A DNA stretch of 64,000 bases from Polydactylus sextarius (lineage: Eukaryota > Chordata > Actinopteri > Polynemidae). Both the position numbers and the translations under genes were made by a program. The DNA is taken from contig CM028912.1 of assembly GCA_016801845.1 (NCBI GenBank), positions 4,875,001 to 4,939,000 on the forward strand, in the 5' to 3' direction. Below are positions 41,738 through 55,024 of this stretch, piece by piece. The notes under the pieces are model-generated. The model ran no database searches. It was not told where the DNA came from and saw only the letters and a list, made by a program, of their open reading frames with translations. Within the stretch, counting starts at the first letter, position 1, and the number at the start of each line of letters is the position of its first letter.

Positions 41738-43127
41738 GCCACAAGCCATGACTACTAGTCCTTCCCTCCCATATCCATCTCCCCAGTCTTCTTTTTTTTA
41801 AGGTTGTACCCTCCCAGATCTCTTCTAGGTTTAAAAGAAAGGTACACGATTTTGAAGCTGTGACAGCATTGATGAACATGTTTTTTCTTGTTTTCTGAAA
41901 ATGACTTTCACCTCATTAAAACGAAAATTTTTTCTTAATGTGACTGAGACGAGTCTTACTTGTTATTACGTAGCATGAATGGACCAAGAGCAAGATTTAA
42001 CACATTAGACATTAAAATAGAAAAACAAAAAGAGGAAAAGATCGTATTGAATTAGAAATATTAAGGAAAGTAATGTAAGATTCATGGATTGATCTTACTT
42101 TGTGTAATTCCTCAGATAAATAAATAACAAACAAATTAATCCTCATAATCAGATAAAGACCAAAACAACCTCCTAAACCAATTAATCAATAATAAACACA
42201 ATCTTTCTGATGACGGATGCAGTTTATCAGGAACATCTGTACCACCTGTTTTATACATGCAATCATGTAATGACACAATCCTGCGGAAGCTGAGTAGTGA
42301 ATAAAGTCCGACACAAAGGTCAGGAGCTGCATGTTTGATTCATGTAAATTCACTATTTGACATTTAACAATTGTTTCTTTTTCTATAACATTAAAGTTGT
42401 AGTGATCCGTGATCTTTCGGGGCGGTAAGGATGAAAGAAACATTAGAGTTTATTTATTTTTCTTGCAAATCTTCTCCTGATCCCATGACTTTTTTCAAAT
42501 ATAACTATTTTATTTACACATTTATCTCACAACTGTTTTGCACATTAAGGTTGGACAGATCAACCTAACTATAGTAGATATTTGTTTATAATCTAAATTA
42601 AATTAATTGGTTTTACATCACAAAAGGAGTCCGGTGTCCATGCAGAATTATTAGTATTTAATGTATTGAGGATCAGATGATAATGCAGATCAATAAAATG
42701 CAACAGAAAATACCAATACAGTGTGTTTCTTTGTGAAATATAGATCACACAATCTGTAAAAGCTACGTAAGAAAAAAAAACATTTTGCATCATGAACAGT
42801 GGAAGATGAAGATAGATACAATTATCTATCGATTGATAGATAATTAGATACACAATTGATCCATATGATCATATAATTGTTCTATTGAAATCAAATGTTT
42901 CCAGCATTTAAACGACTGTTGAGAATAAATTATACATCAGTTAAAAAAAGTAACTAATTCTCTGAGTAGTTGTTTAGACGAATACTTTTACTTTTACTTT
43001 TACTTTTACTTGAGTATATTTTACACCAGTACTTGTACTTGTGGTTGAGTGATATTTAATGTAACAATACTTCTACTGAACAGATGTTCAGTATCTTTCA
43101 CCAATGCTCACAATGAATTTCCTTGAG
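41738..43127. other. u2af1 3' UTR and AT-rich spacer
   Basis: The u2af1 3' UTR runs to an ATTAAA signal at 41915-41920. Beyond it the DNA is AT-rich. An 11-bp perfect stem with a 4-nt loop occurs at 42820-42845, and TTTTAC hexamer repeats occur at 42984-43011, a motif common in fish repeats. No gene is supported. Confidence 0.55.
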
Positions 43128-43950
43128 GTTGTGTTGTGTGTTGTTGTGTAGTATTGTTGTGTGGTGTGTTGTTGTGTTGTTATATTGTGTGTCGTTGTGT
43201 TGTTGTGTAGTGTTGTTGTGTGGTGTGTGTAGTGTAATGTAGTGTTGTATGGTGTGTGTAGTGTTGTTGTGTGTAGTGTTGTTGTGTGGTGTGTGTTGTG
43301 TAGTGTTGTTGTGTGGTGTGTGTAGTGTAATGTAGTGTTGTATGGTGTGTGTAGTGTTGTTGTGTGGTGTGTTGTGTGTAGTGTTGTAGTGTGTTGTTGT
43401 GTTGTTGTGTGTAGTGTGTTGTGTGGTGTGTAGTGTTGTTGTGTTGTGTTGTTATATTGTGTGTAGTGTTGTTGTGTGTGTTGTTGTTGTGTAGTGTGTT
43501 GTGTGGTGTGTAGTGTTGTTGTGTAGTATGTAGTGTGTTGTTGTTGTGTAGTGTTGTTGTGTGGTGTGTGGTGTTGTTGTGTGGTGTGTAGTGTTGTTGT
43601 GTTGTGTTGTTGTTGTGTGTAGTATGTAGTGTGTTGTTGTTGTGTAGTGTTGTTGTGTAGTGTGTTGTGTGGTGTGTTGTGTGGTGTGTAGTGTTGTTGT
43701 GTTGTGTTGTTATATTGTGTGTAGTATGTAGTGTGTTGTTGTTGTGTAGTGTTGTTGTGTAGTGTGTTGTGTGGTGTGTAGTGTCGTGTTGTTATATTGT
43801 GTGTAGTATGTAGTGTGTTGTTGTTGTGTAGTGTTGTTGTGTAGTGTGGTGTGTAGTGTTGTGTGTTGTGTTGTGTGGTATGTAGTGTTGTGTTGTTATA
43901 TTGTGTGTAGTGTGTAGTATGTTGTTGTTGTGTGTGTGTTGTGTGGTGTG
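43128..43950. repeat. T/G-rich degenerate minisatellite (about 820 bp)
   Basis: Built from variants of GTGTTGTTGTGTAGTGTTG and GTGTGGTGTGTAGTG, with higher-order repeats around 43,600, 43,740 and 43,800 (TATATTGTGTGTAGTATGTAG recurs). The plus strand almost lacks C for the whole length, so strand asymmetry is extreme. It lies between u2af1 and cbs. Confidence 0.95.
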
Positions 43951-45075
43951 GCCACTGTGGCCCAGCCCAGTCCAGCAGGTGATCAGGGTTTAACCCGGAT
44001 TGTAGGAGGGTTGGTTGGTTGTTATGAGTCGGAGCTGGTTTGAGACTCGGTCATAAACCGCTGCAGGTGTTTCTGCCTCAGGTGAGTACACGACTCTACA
44101 GCGTGAAAATATTATTTAGTTAAACGATTCAAATGATTTAGCGCATTTTCTACATCTCTCAGGCTACGTAGATGATAACTCTGCTAAAACAGAATAAAAG
44201 TAAGTTGAATTAAGTTAACAAAAAAATAAGGAAAACTGTGTTTAAAAAAAAAAGAAAATAGTCGGAGATTGATGCGATTTTCACCTAATTTTCATTTAAT
44301 CTGCATTATTTTTTCACCGTGTGGGACAGAAAACACGTAGGCACGTAATTCATTCATTCAGTCTGACTATAAACAAAACTGATTATAGTTAATAATTATC
44401 TTTTTATTGAGTGAAAGATAAATGTTCCCAACTCCTCCTGTATGAAGGGTTTTTTAATAAACATGTTTTTGAAATGCATATTTTATATGTATTTTATGTA
44501 TTATCACCTTAGCTTTATATTCTTTTTTTTCTTTAAAAAAAGAGGAAGTTATATATTTTAAAATTCACATTTGAGAAATTGGTATTAGTTTATTTGTCAT
44601 TCCATTATATTGTAGGATGTAGGACGTTTTCACCAGTTGTCTCTGTTGTGTATTGAGAACAAATCCATCAGAAAATGAGAAACAATTCAGTCTTGTTTCA
44701 GTCGTCTGATACTCATGATTAAAGAACAGTGGTCGTGAAGATGAGACTAACGATGTTATCATCAAACTAGTCTCTTGACACTTTGAGCAGTGACTCCTCA
44801 TTTGTCCTGGATCCACAACAAATACTGACAAGCAGAAGGATAAATCACATTTTTTTAAAAAGTGTAATAGAGTATATATATACTTAAATGTTTCAGGAGT
44901 CTGTTGTTTTAAGGTTTATCATGTTAGTGAAGCGTTTTCAAAAGGTCACTGAACAAATATTAGAGTTTTTTTCTCTCTCAGTGTCAATCAGCTCATATTT
45001 CCAGGAATCTGCTCCAGTTTTTTGTATCTGTCTGTGATGATTTCACCACCTGTCTCATCTGCCTACAGATAAACC
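43951..45075. other. cbs: Spacer and cbs 5' region
   Basis: A short GC-richer patch (43951-44090) directly after the minisatellite may contain the cbs promoter or a noncoding first exon: CTCAGGTGAGTAC at about 44080 is a good splice donor context. The cbs start exon has its own acceptor CCTACAG ending at 45068 and a 7-nt leader, so an upstream noncoding exon must exist. The rest is AT-rich without other features. Confidence 0.45.
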
Positions 45076-48000
45076 ATGCCCTCTGTTTCTGGACATCAAC
45101 ATTTGGAGGATGTTCCTACTCTCTGCAGTGCAGACGTCACCAACAGTCAAAAGCCCCCTGATGGGGATGGAGACGCCGACAGGTTATTAGTAAACGGAGA
45201 ACAGGAGTCGTATCATGAAACTACTGAGATGCAGAACAGAGAAGCGAACGCTGTTCAGATGAACTGGATCCGGCCTGATTTGCCCAGCAGATGCACCTGG
45301 AGGCTCGGTGCTCCGACGTCAGAGTCGCCTCACACTCATCCAAAACCGTGAGTCAAAGAGATGAAACGTGAGAATAAATCACTGGTCATTTAATGAATTA
45401 GCTGAAACTGGGAGCAGGAGTAAAGTGTACAAATAGATGATTCTCCTACAGACGACCACCATTAAAGAGAAACAGGAAAATTACAGATGAGTCTTTTGAA
45501 AGATTTCTAAGGCCTTTTGCATTTATGTGGTTTTATTCACCATCATTATTGAAGCTGTTTCCTTGTAGACAAAGTTTGTTTACATTCAGATTTACTCACA
45601 GTCACATATCAATGAGAAATAACATTTCCTTTCTTAATTTCAATGCAATTTCCCGTCCTGTTCCCAATTTCTTCTCTATTCTAATTCTGATTTCCTTTCT
45701 TTCTGATCACTGTTACTATTTACTGCCACCTGTGGATCAGTGGAAAAAAAAACCTTTGGCTTGAATCATAGAGAGAATGAAGTCAACATGATCATATGTC
45801 CACTGAACTATCAATATATTATATTTTCAGAGAGTTGGTTGTGAATTTTAAAGTATTGTCTCTTCTGTTCATCACAGCACCGACGTCCCAAAAATCCTCC
45901 CCAACATCCTCTGGAGAATTGGACGCACACCTCTGGTTCGTTTGAACAAAATCCCAAAGGAGTTTGGTATCAAGTGTGAAGTTTGTGAGTAAAAGATTTT
46001 TATATCTGCAGTTTTTTTTTTTTTTTTTAGAAAACACACACATCAAGTCGATTCAAATCGATGTCATGAGTCTAACAGGGAATTGCTTTAAAAATCTGCT
46101 TTATACACTTTGTTACCTTGTCTTGTTGTCCCACAGTAAAGCTGATGAAAAATTAGGTTTGTGGACAAACAGGACAAACAGGAGTGTAACTTTTTTTTTC
46201 TATTTGTTTTCTCTGACCTCTAACAACAGCATTATTGTTCCATTTCCTGGAACAGAGAAGTAAACTGAGACGTCGACTGTGTTCAGTGAGGCAGAGGAAA
46301 AAGTGGTGGCGTTCAGTAGCAAGAAGATTAGACAGTAAATTCTCATCTGATAGACTCTCTTTGTATACTGGAGGCTAATAAAGACTCCTTTCAGTGAATA
46401 AGTCACGCAGACAAACATTAAATTGATACACTTGAGGTGTAAGAGTCGCCCTCGCTTCTATCAGTTGCTGCTAATTCCTCTGCCTCCTCGCTGGCTTCCT
46501 GTTGACTTGTTAAAAAAGGGAACATTGAGGTATCATGTAGCTCGTGGCCTTATCTTACCTACCGTGTGACTGTTTGAGGTTTTGTCCGAGGAGGCGGTGG
46601 TCTCCCATGGATGGGGAGGTGAGACTGAAGTCCATTCCTACGACCAATGAAGCAAATCAGAGCTGTAATTAAAATGAAACATTTATGGTGTTTCTAGTGA
46701 ACGTGGCCTCAGCGTCACCTTGTCGTTTTGGCAGCACGCCGAGGTTTTTTGGGTTCAGTGAGGATGAAACATGTCAGAGGCATCATTTTAAGCCTCCTAA
46801 GAAAATCCGTTTTATACTCCTTTAAACTGATGAAAGGGAAGTTTTAGTTTTGTTCCCGTGGGATCAATGAGACAAAACCGTCTTACACTTGATACTTGCA
46901 CCGTTTTCACGTGACCGGTGGCTGATAGGGGATTATTAGTTCACTCTAAAGTCACATAGTAACCGTCCCAAATTTGTAGTAATTGGCAGAGGTGTCTGTG
47001 CACTTGCGGAAATGTGTGTTAATGAGAATTTTTTTGACTTTTGAATGACCCTCCCTCCCCCTAACTCTCAATATATAATGTCCAAAATTAGTTCAACCAT
47101 CTTCCTTCATCAGCTTCACACCTTTTAGTCTCACTGGTTACAAACTGTAATCCAATCTAAAGTGAATTTAGAGAAGAAAAAAAAAGAAAGATGAACATGA
47201 GAACATCTTGAATGACTCAGACTCCTTCACGTTTGACTTTCACACTTAAATGGATCATTCTGTTCCTGTTTCAACCATTAGTCTAAACAAAAAACTTGAT
47301 GGTAAAAATAAATGTTTACAAATATTTGAAGTCTCTTTATTTTTTGAAGTTTATTTCTTTCTTCCTGACTCAGTCAGAGAAACCACCCCAGTTGTTTTCT
47401 TGGTTGATTGTTTCACTCTGTTACACTTCGTTGCAGTCATGTCTGATCATGTGCACCTGGGTTTGGTTTTCTTTAGGTTAATGCTGCCACCAACATGTTT
47501 CACCATAGATATGATATTAACCAGGTGATGAACAGAGAACTTTTTTTTTAATGTCATGCTTTAAGTCTTTAAATGCTGTTTGGCAAACTCCAAACAGGCG
47601 TTCATGTGCTTTTAACACAATGCAGCTTTTGTTTAATCATAAAACCCTGATTAAATGATGCTGCTGCTGAGATCGTTGTGCTTTCAGCAGGGTCTTAGTC
47701 GTCACACTAACCAATGGCTCTTCTTGTCCTTGTTTATCTTTTTTTTTTTATTATTATTATTATTTTGAACATTTCTTAAGAAAATGTGGCTCCAAACTTC
47801 TTTTATTTCACAGTCATTGGAGCCCCTGTGCTACGGGATCATGGAAAGCTTTAGAGAGGTTGTTTTCAGACCATAACACTTTTATTGTTGAGAAGTTCAG
47901 ATAGTTCTTGGACTTCCAGTGTTGAGTCATGTTATTTTGTCAGTAGTTGACCCAAATCAACTTGAAAGCACATGTAAACGTTACTTAATAAAGAGGATTA

Positions 48001-51000
48001 TTACCACAGTTTGAGGGGTGACGTCAGAAACTCTGAATAGTTTTGTAAAGGTGTAATTTTAATTTTTGATTTTTAATAAATTTGCAAAATATTCCAAGGA
48101 TCTTTGTCAATATTAGTTCCTGACATTTGTTCAGGTTACCACAGAGTGAGTCAGGCTGATAAAAGGCTTTTAAAGTGTATCTGAAAACAAATACTGAACT
48201 GAACTAAGACAAAAAAAAGACTGTGTTTATTCCATCATCAGATTTTAAAGCTCTGAATCAATTTATTTACACTTATACTGCGAAACTACGTTTTCTGTGT
48301 TTGTATTTGTGTTTTAGTGGCCAAGTGTGAGTTCTTCAATGCAGGAGGCAGCGTGAAGGACAGGATCGCTCTGCGTATGGTGGAAGACGCTGAGGGAGCC
48401 GGGATCCTCAAACCGGGAGACACAATCATCGAACCAACATCTGGAAACACAGGTACATCGACTTCATCTCAGGAAAGATGCACACGGGGACAAACTTGTT
48501 GTGTAAATGATGAGAAAACTCACTGTTTGACGTGTCTGCAGGTATTGGCCTCGCTCTCACAGCTGCAGTCAAAGGCTACCGCTGCATCATCACGATGCCT
48601 GAGAAGATGAGCATGGAAAAGGCAAACAGCTCTTTTAACAAACACTTTGACTTTTCCCTAATTCATCAGAGAACGAATTGAAATTTGATCTCATTATTTG
48701 CTGTAGGTGGCTGTGTTGCGAGCTCTCGGGGCAGAAATAGTGCGCACACCAACATCTGCAGCTTTTGACTCACCAGAGTCTCATCTAGGTGCCGCGTGGC
48801 ATCTGAAGAATCAGATCTCCAACTCACACATTCTGGACCAGTATCGAAACGCCAGCAACCCGCTGGCTCACTACGACACCACAGCTGAGGAGATACTGGA
48901 GCAGTGTGACGGTTTGAGCTTTTTTCTTATTCTTTTAGTCGTTTATTTATCTTTTCAAACAACGGTTAGACATTTTGCTGCAGCAGCTGATACACTTTTG
49001 TTGTTTTGGTTTTGGCTGAATTTGAAATAACAACTTTTACTTGAAGTTAAGATCCAGATCCAGATCTATGCAGAAAAATAAGTGGGAAAAAATATATCAA
49101 GACCAAGATGTTGATGTGTTTGTATAATTTATAAACACAAGTCCATTATAGCATTGAAGACTTATTGCAGAAGATTGGAAAAATTCCATAAGTGTAATGA
49201 AATAGATGTAAACAGGGGTTAAACCAGGCCACAGCCCAATGGAGCTTAGCATTGTTTTGATCAATATCGCAGCTTAATCAACCGTTGCAATAGTAACTTC
49301 ACTGATTGCTGGGAGATACAACAACCGTGTTCACGATGAGTCCATCATCAGCAAAACTCTGGGTCCATTTGTATTTTCAACAAAACACCAAATAATATTT
49401 CTTCAAAAATCAATATTATTTTTGTCTGTTATGGGGGAATTTTCAGTTTCGAATTCAATTCAATATTCAGTATTTAAAACTAAAACAGTTTACTGAAGGG
49501 TATTACCACAAGCATAAAAACAACAAATAATGGGCCTGATAATAAAAATATAGAATTTATTGTACCGAGCCTGTGAGTTAGTTAGATAATGATGTTGCAT
49601 GAAGGTTCACTTCATACAAATGAACATAAATGACCAACAGTGTGTCGATGAAATAAAAATTCGTGGTGGTATATGGTTGCACATTACTGCACAAGGACGC
49701 TCCCTCCTCACAACTCTCAACTGAACCTGTTGTGAATGTTTGGATTTAATCCAAAAAACATGAAGGTGGCCAATATTTAAATACTTAACATGACTTAAAG
49801 ACTAAATATGGTTGTTGGTGCTAACATGTAAGCATGTTTCTTTTACTAATTAGCATTAAAAACAGTACAAGATGAAAAATACTGTAGCTGTAGCTTTTAT
49901 GAATAGTGCTTCTATCTTAGCAGATCATAATGTGTTGGACATATTTAAATACATTGAATAGTTTTGTGCATATGTTCGTTGTCAGCCTTTAATTACTCTT
50001 CAGTAACTGTTACTCTCTGTTACTAAACAGAGAAGAAAATCTGTTTACGTTTCAGGTAAACTGGACATGTTGGTGGCTGGAGCTGGGACAGGAGGAACAC
50101 TCACAGGTGTTGCTCGAAAGCTAAAGGAGAAATGTCCCAATGTGAAGGTTAGATTCACTTTACCTGCAATCAAGAGCCTGTTTTGTTTGAGTCTCTAATT
50201 TCTTTTTTACCTAAATGTTTCTGCACCACACATGAAGTTAGTTATGTTTTAGCATAATTGCCTGAAGTGTTTTCTCATGTTAACCCAGATCACATGCTCT
50301 GTGTTTTTAGATAGTTGGTGTGGATCCAGAAGGCTCCGTTCTGGTTGAGTCTCAGGAAAAGAATGAAAACAAGGTTTCGTTTGAAGTAGAAGGCATCGGC
50401 TATGATTTCATCCCAACGGTTCTGGACAGATCTGTGAGTTTGTACTTCTGTTATTGATAACATACAAACAACAAAAATACATATCTTTTAAACATCTAAC
50501 TACATTCCTTATAAATGTGCAGCTTATTGACATATGGTACAAAACAACCGATGTGGAAACGTTCGCCATGTCACGTAAGCTGATCAGAGACGAAGGTCTT
50601 CTTTGCGGTAAGTTAATAATCCTGGTGTTTGAGGTTTTACTTGAGGTGATACAGTCTGTAACACTCATGGTGTTTTTTTATATTTCGTCTTTGTGGCAGG
50701 CGGCAGCTCTGGCTCAGCCGTGGCAGCAGCGATGAAGATGGCTCAGCAGCTTGAGGAAGGTCAGCGATGTGTGGTCATTCTGGCCGACTCCGTCCGCAAC
50801 TACATGTAAGAAACGCGGGTTCAGTGAGAGTCAAGTATGTCGACTGTGATCTAAGGCGCTTCATGTTCAAACTCATTGCTGGTCATTTTGTCTCCAGGTC
50901 AAAGTTCCTGAGTGATAACTGGATGTGTGAAAAAGGTTTCCTCAAATGTAACCCTCCAATGGACCTCAAACCCTGGTAAAAAAAAAAAAAAAAAGAAAAG

Positions 51001-53021
51001 AAAAGAATAAACTAAAAATAAGAAAATAAGATCAACAACATCAGTTGTTGAGATGGATTAAAGGGGGCAGCTAAACCAACACACAGTTGAGTTGAGTTGT
51101 GTTGGTCAATAACATTGTTTCCCTTTGTTTCTTTAAGGTGGTGGAACATGACTGTCCAGAGTTTACATCTGTCTGTTCCTCTCACCATCTCACCGACCGT
51201 GTCCTGTCAGAAAACCACCGACATCCTGAAGGAGAAAGCGATCGACCAGGCTCCAGTCGTCAGCGAATCTGGGTAAAAGTCAAAAAGTTGTGCAAATTGA
51301 AAACAAATACACTTCTTGGACATGAATCAATACAAATATTATCCAGAGACACTTATCTTTATTTCTGTAGAATTTTCCATGATGGAACATTTTGCAATTT
51401 GTCCGATTTGTTTTTGTTTAGTTTGTTTTGTTAATAGCTTTCATATGTCTACATTCACATGTCTGCATGACCTAATGAACTTCTTTATACATCCTCAAAT
51501 CCAGCACCAAATCGCCAAATACGACTGTTTTACACATTAGCTCTTCTAAAGATGGATTTTCAATACCAATTGTTCATTTTTTGATTAAATATTGTGCCAG
51601 TCACATGGTCATTTCATTTGGTACGTTGTGTTGGTAGCTGAACTATGAAACATATAAATAGCAGAATTAAAACCAATTAAGCAGATTTTTAGTGCAGTCC
51701 ACCGTCTTCCCCTTGTGTCATTTCTTTGAGCAGTTGATGGGAGGTTTGTATTTGTGTGTTTGTGTTTTCAGTGTGATCCTGGGGATGGTGACTCTGAGAA
51801 CCATCCTGTCCTCGGTGTCAACTGGGAAGATCCAACCCTCAGACACTGTCAGCAAAGTGCTCTGTAAGAATTTCAAACAGGTCAGTCTGCAGAAACACAC
51901 GTACGTGACATTTATTCAAGAATTTTAAATGTAATTACTTGACTAATCCCTTCATATTTGAGCTCAGGTTCTCCTGACAGACAGTTTGGCGACGTTGTCT
52001 CGTGTCCTGGAGAGAGACGGTTTTGTCCTGGTGGTGCGTGATAACACTCAGTGTAAGACATTTTATTTCTTTGGATTTTGCTTCAGCATTGGAGCATGAC
52101 TGTGATACAACTTCTGCTATTTTAATTTGTCTTTGAAGCGGCCGGTGCATAAGCAGAGATATGTACAGATTACTTTTTTATTTCTGTTGAAAGATGTACA
52201 TCAACGTTTCCCAGAAACCAAAGCGATGTTGTTATCTTGTGTTGTTCTTTGTCAGACAAATGATCTAAAAGCCAAAGATGTGATTAAAATTCTTATCACA
52301 TAAGTCAAAAAAAGAAAGAGAAGAAAAGAAACAAATCCTCCAGTGTAAGAAATTCTCGGGATGTGGACTTGATCTTAACTCAAAAACAATAACATTTCTG
52401 ACAAAAAGGAAACATAAGCATGTCTGATGCAAGAACGGTGCTCGTTTCCTACCACCAGACCTGAATTATCATCTGGATCTGGAATATCTGGATAAAATTA
52501 ACTCATAACTGTGAACATCATGAATATGCTTGGGTGAAAATATAACTGATGCATTTAAACTTGTAAGAGACTCGATGTTTATCAGTTGAAGAACATAATT
52601 TCTCTTCACAGTAGTGGAAATATTTTTTTTTTCTTCTTTTTTTTTTATCTTGATAAGTCAGAATACATAAAAGATAACAGTCTGTATTTGTCTTTATAAG
52701 AAGTATGTTTTTAAAAAGTGGTGTTTGCATTCTGCCAGAAGGAAATATTTATTTTTTTCACTTTTAGTATGTTTCTGGTTTTATTTCTTCTTGCAAACGC
52801 TGCTTAAATGTTTTATAAAGATCTTTAAAAAAGAAAAAAAAACCCATCATGTAAGTCTTCTTCTCTGTCTCCGTCCAGATGAAGCTGATGGGTCGATGTG
52901 CCACAAGCAGACGGTTTTTGCCGTCGTGACAACGATCGACCTCCTCAGCTTCATCACCACGGGGGAGAGACGGGATCGCTCGACCGAAGAAAGCTTCCTG
53001 TCGGACGACGCACCACTGTGA
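45076..53021 (+). CDS. cbs: Cystathionine beta-synthase
   Basis: Condenses serine with homocysteine to cystathionine and can release H2S; PLP- and heme-dependent, activated by S-adenosylmethionine. Fourteen exons: 45076-45347, 45878-45984, 48318-48452, 48542-48621, 48707-48911, 50056-50147, 50311-50433, 50523-50607, 50700-50805, 50898-50975, 51138-51272, 51772-51880, 51968-52052 and 52879-53021; 584 aa (human 551, the excess mainly N-terminal). Seen: heme ligands Cys and His in SRCTWRLGAPTSESPH; PLP lysine in NAGGSVKDR; substrate loop EPTSGNTG; phosphate loop GAGTGGTLTG; LLCGGSSGSAV; and two C-terminal CBS motifs (IDQAPVVSESG and VVTTIDLLSF, with the Thr and Asp used for SAM binding). The exon 4 donor is GC, not GT. 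The human CPGC redox motif reads CPNV. Intron 2 carries a Tc1 relic. Confidence 0.97.
47380..48130 (-). mobile_element. Degraded Tc1-like transposon in cbs intron 2
   Basis: The plus strand matches, in order, the reverse complement of a typical fish Tc1 transposase gene: ATGCTGCCACCAACATG, TTTGGCAAACTCCAAACAGG, TGGCTCCAAACTTCTTTTAT, AGATAGTTCTTGGACTTC, and then the 3' flank motif TTTTTAATAAATTTGCAAAA. Many indels break the frame and no transposase can be read. Terminal repeats were not found and the ends are approximate. Family recognition is from memory and is specific because several separate blocks keep their order. Confidence 0.75.
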
Positions 53022-54712
53022 CCGTTTTCTCAGGAAAATGGGTCAAACGGGAACGACGTTGACATATGAAGAATCAACACGCGGTCACGTCTGTTTTACT
53101 CAGAATCTTGTTTATTTTAGATTCATTGTTTCATCTGTGGAGGTGATTGACTTTAGTTCCACACAATCAATAGACTTTAAGTGTTAGTATATCAATTAGT
53201 TCTCATGTTTAATTCGTTCTTTAATCAAACCGAAGACATAAAGCTTATGAATGTGTCTGGTTTTATTTTATATTTCTTCCTTTTGTCAACAAATCCAATG
53301 AAAAGACCAAGACAAAAAAACACTAGCACTATAATTTATTCACAGTTCAACACACACACTCAAACACACTGCAGTGTTTTGTAACACAAACTTATATTCA
53401 TCCAACAAACACACTTTTCACTTCTGTTTGACTGTAGTTCATTAAAAAGGTGCATTTCCCGACTGTTAAAGAAATGAACCTATGTTGAGACAGATGAAAG
53501 ATGATGATTTATGCATTTTATTTTCATGAAATCAAATGTATCAGTTATAACATGGTAAAAATCCTCTTGAATTAAATGTTTGTTTTTTTTTTCACTTGTT
53601 GTAGGACGACCAAAGTGGAGGAATGATTTGACAAACAGTTGATAATTTATCGCTTTTAAATGTGAAAATGTTTAAATGTGAAAGAACATCCTGATTTGAT
53701 CAATCGACTCATTGCAGTGACTGTTTTACTGCAGCTGTTGCATCTGGAATCAAACAACATCCCTGATGTTGCTTAAGTCATGTGGTAACAATTAAAAGCC
53801 TAAAATCCTGGATCTTAAAGAACCAAGTGGTTTGGATGAAAGGTTTAAACAGACCTTCAATCAATGTATTTTATATAAAATGTTGTGTATATAATATACA
53901 ATATAATATAATGAACTTTACTGCTGAAAGAACATTAAATGAAACATGCAAATCTATTGATAATATAGATAAGATCAAGTATTTTACCTATGGATTTGAG
54001 TTTGTCGTTAATTGATAGAAATCCTTAAGTTAAAGTGTCTTTCTGCTCAGTTCTGGCAGGTGGATGAATGTCTCCATCTAGTGGCTGCAAAACTGAAATC
54101 AGGTAATTTCTGAGCTTTAAAAAATACAGAGGATTATTACAGTTAAAGGAATCTGAATTTATGGGGTTTAAGTTTGGGTTTTGATTCAAGATCAGTCAGA
54201 GACCTGAGTCCTGAAGCTGCTCCACTGTTGTCTTGGTTTTACTGACGTCAGCGTCAGGTCACGTGTCCTGAAGCAGGTTGTCTTCTTTTTTTTCCTTAAT
54301 TTAAAGTATGATCCTTACTCAAAATGTCCCTTACCCTTACTGTTTTGCATTTAACACATATTAGCCAATAATGATCCAGTATGAGATTTATCAAGGTTTA
54401 ATGTGGAAACGTGAAACTTCCAGTTCACAAATTAACTTTTCAGTCAAGTCAGTATTTACATATTCATAGATTATTATTTTTTTCAATAATGGAGAAGGAG
54501 ATATTATAGTATTAAGGAGCAACTAAATATTTTTGTGAACTGTGATCACTTCTTCCTGGATCTGTGTCGTCTTATTTCTTACTTGAACAAGTTTAATGCC
54601 TCAGTTGACCAGAAGGAGGCAGAACTGACACACACTGCAGAGACACAGTCTACTGTGTTTCATAATGCTTTTGTGTGTGTAATTTAATTACATTACACAC
54701 ACTGACAGGGCA

Positions 54713-54715
<3 letters not shown>

Positions 54716-54756
<41 letters not shown>
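54716..54756. repeat. (CA)n microsatellite
   Basis: About 20 CA units in the spacer after cbs. Confidence 0.95.
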
Positions 54757-54758
<2 letters not shown>

Positions 54759-54985
54759 CACAGTATATTCAGTTAATCATGAGAACACTGAGTCCAGTGG
54801 AGCTTTTTTACTCTTCATATAAATGATTTGATGTAGTTAACCGATTTAGTCCCTGGACTTATGAAGACAGAGAATACAATCATCACTGACACATGAATCT
54901 TGTTACACAAGCACATACAAAAGCCAAACACACCTGCGTCCCATATACTTTTTGTATCATCAACTGTATCATTTTGGGGCCAAAT

Positions 54986-55024
54986 TCATCCATCTATCCG
55001 TCTATCCATCCATGCATCCATCCA
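54986..55024. repeat. ATCC-type tetranucleotide repeat
   Basis: Imperfect CATC/TATC units (CATCCATCTATCCGTCTATC and onward) over about 39 bp. Confidence 0.8.

Noticed and set aside
41430..41879. 149-codon minus-strand frame, and a 97-codon plus-strand frame at 41508-41801
   Set aside because: Both overlap the last u2af1 exons in other frames; the Arg-Ser coding repeats create open shadows.
43128..43950. Array resembling a CRISPR or telomere-like repeat
   Set aside because: Units are irregular and T/G-rich without unique spacers, and the genome is clearly vertebrate; it is a minisatellite.
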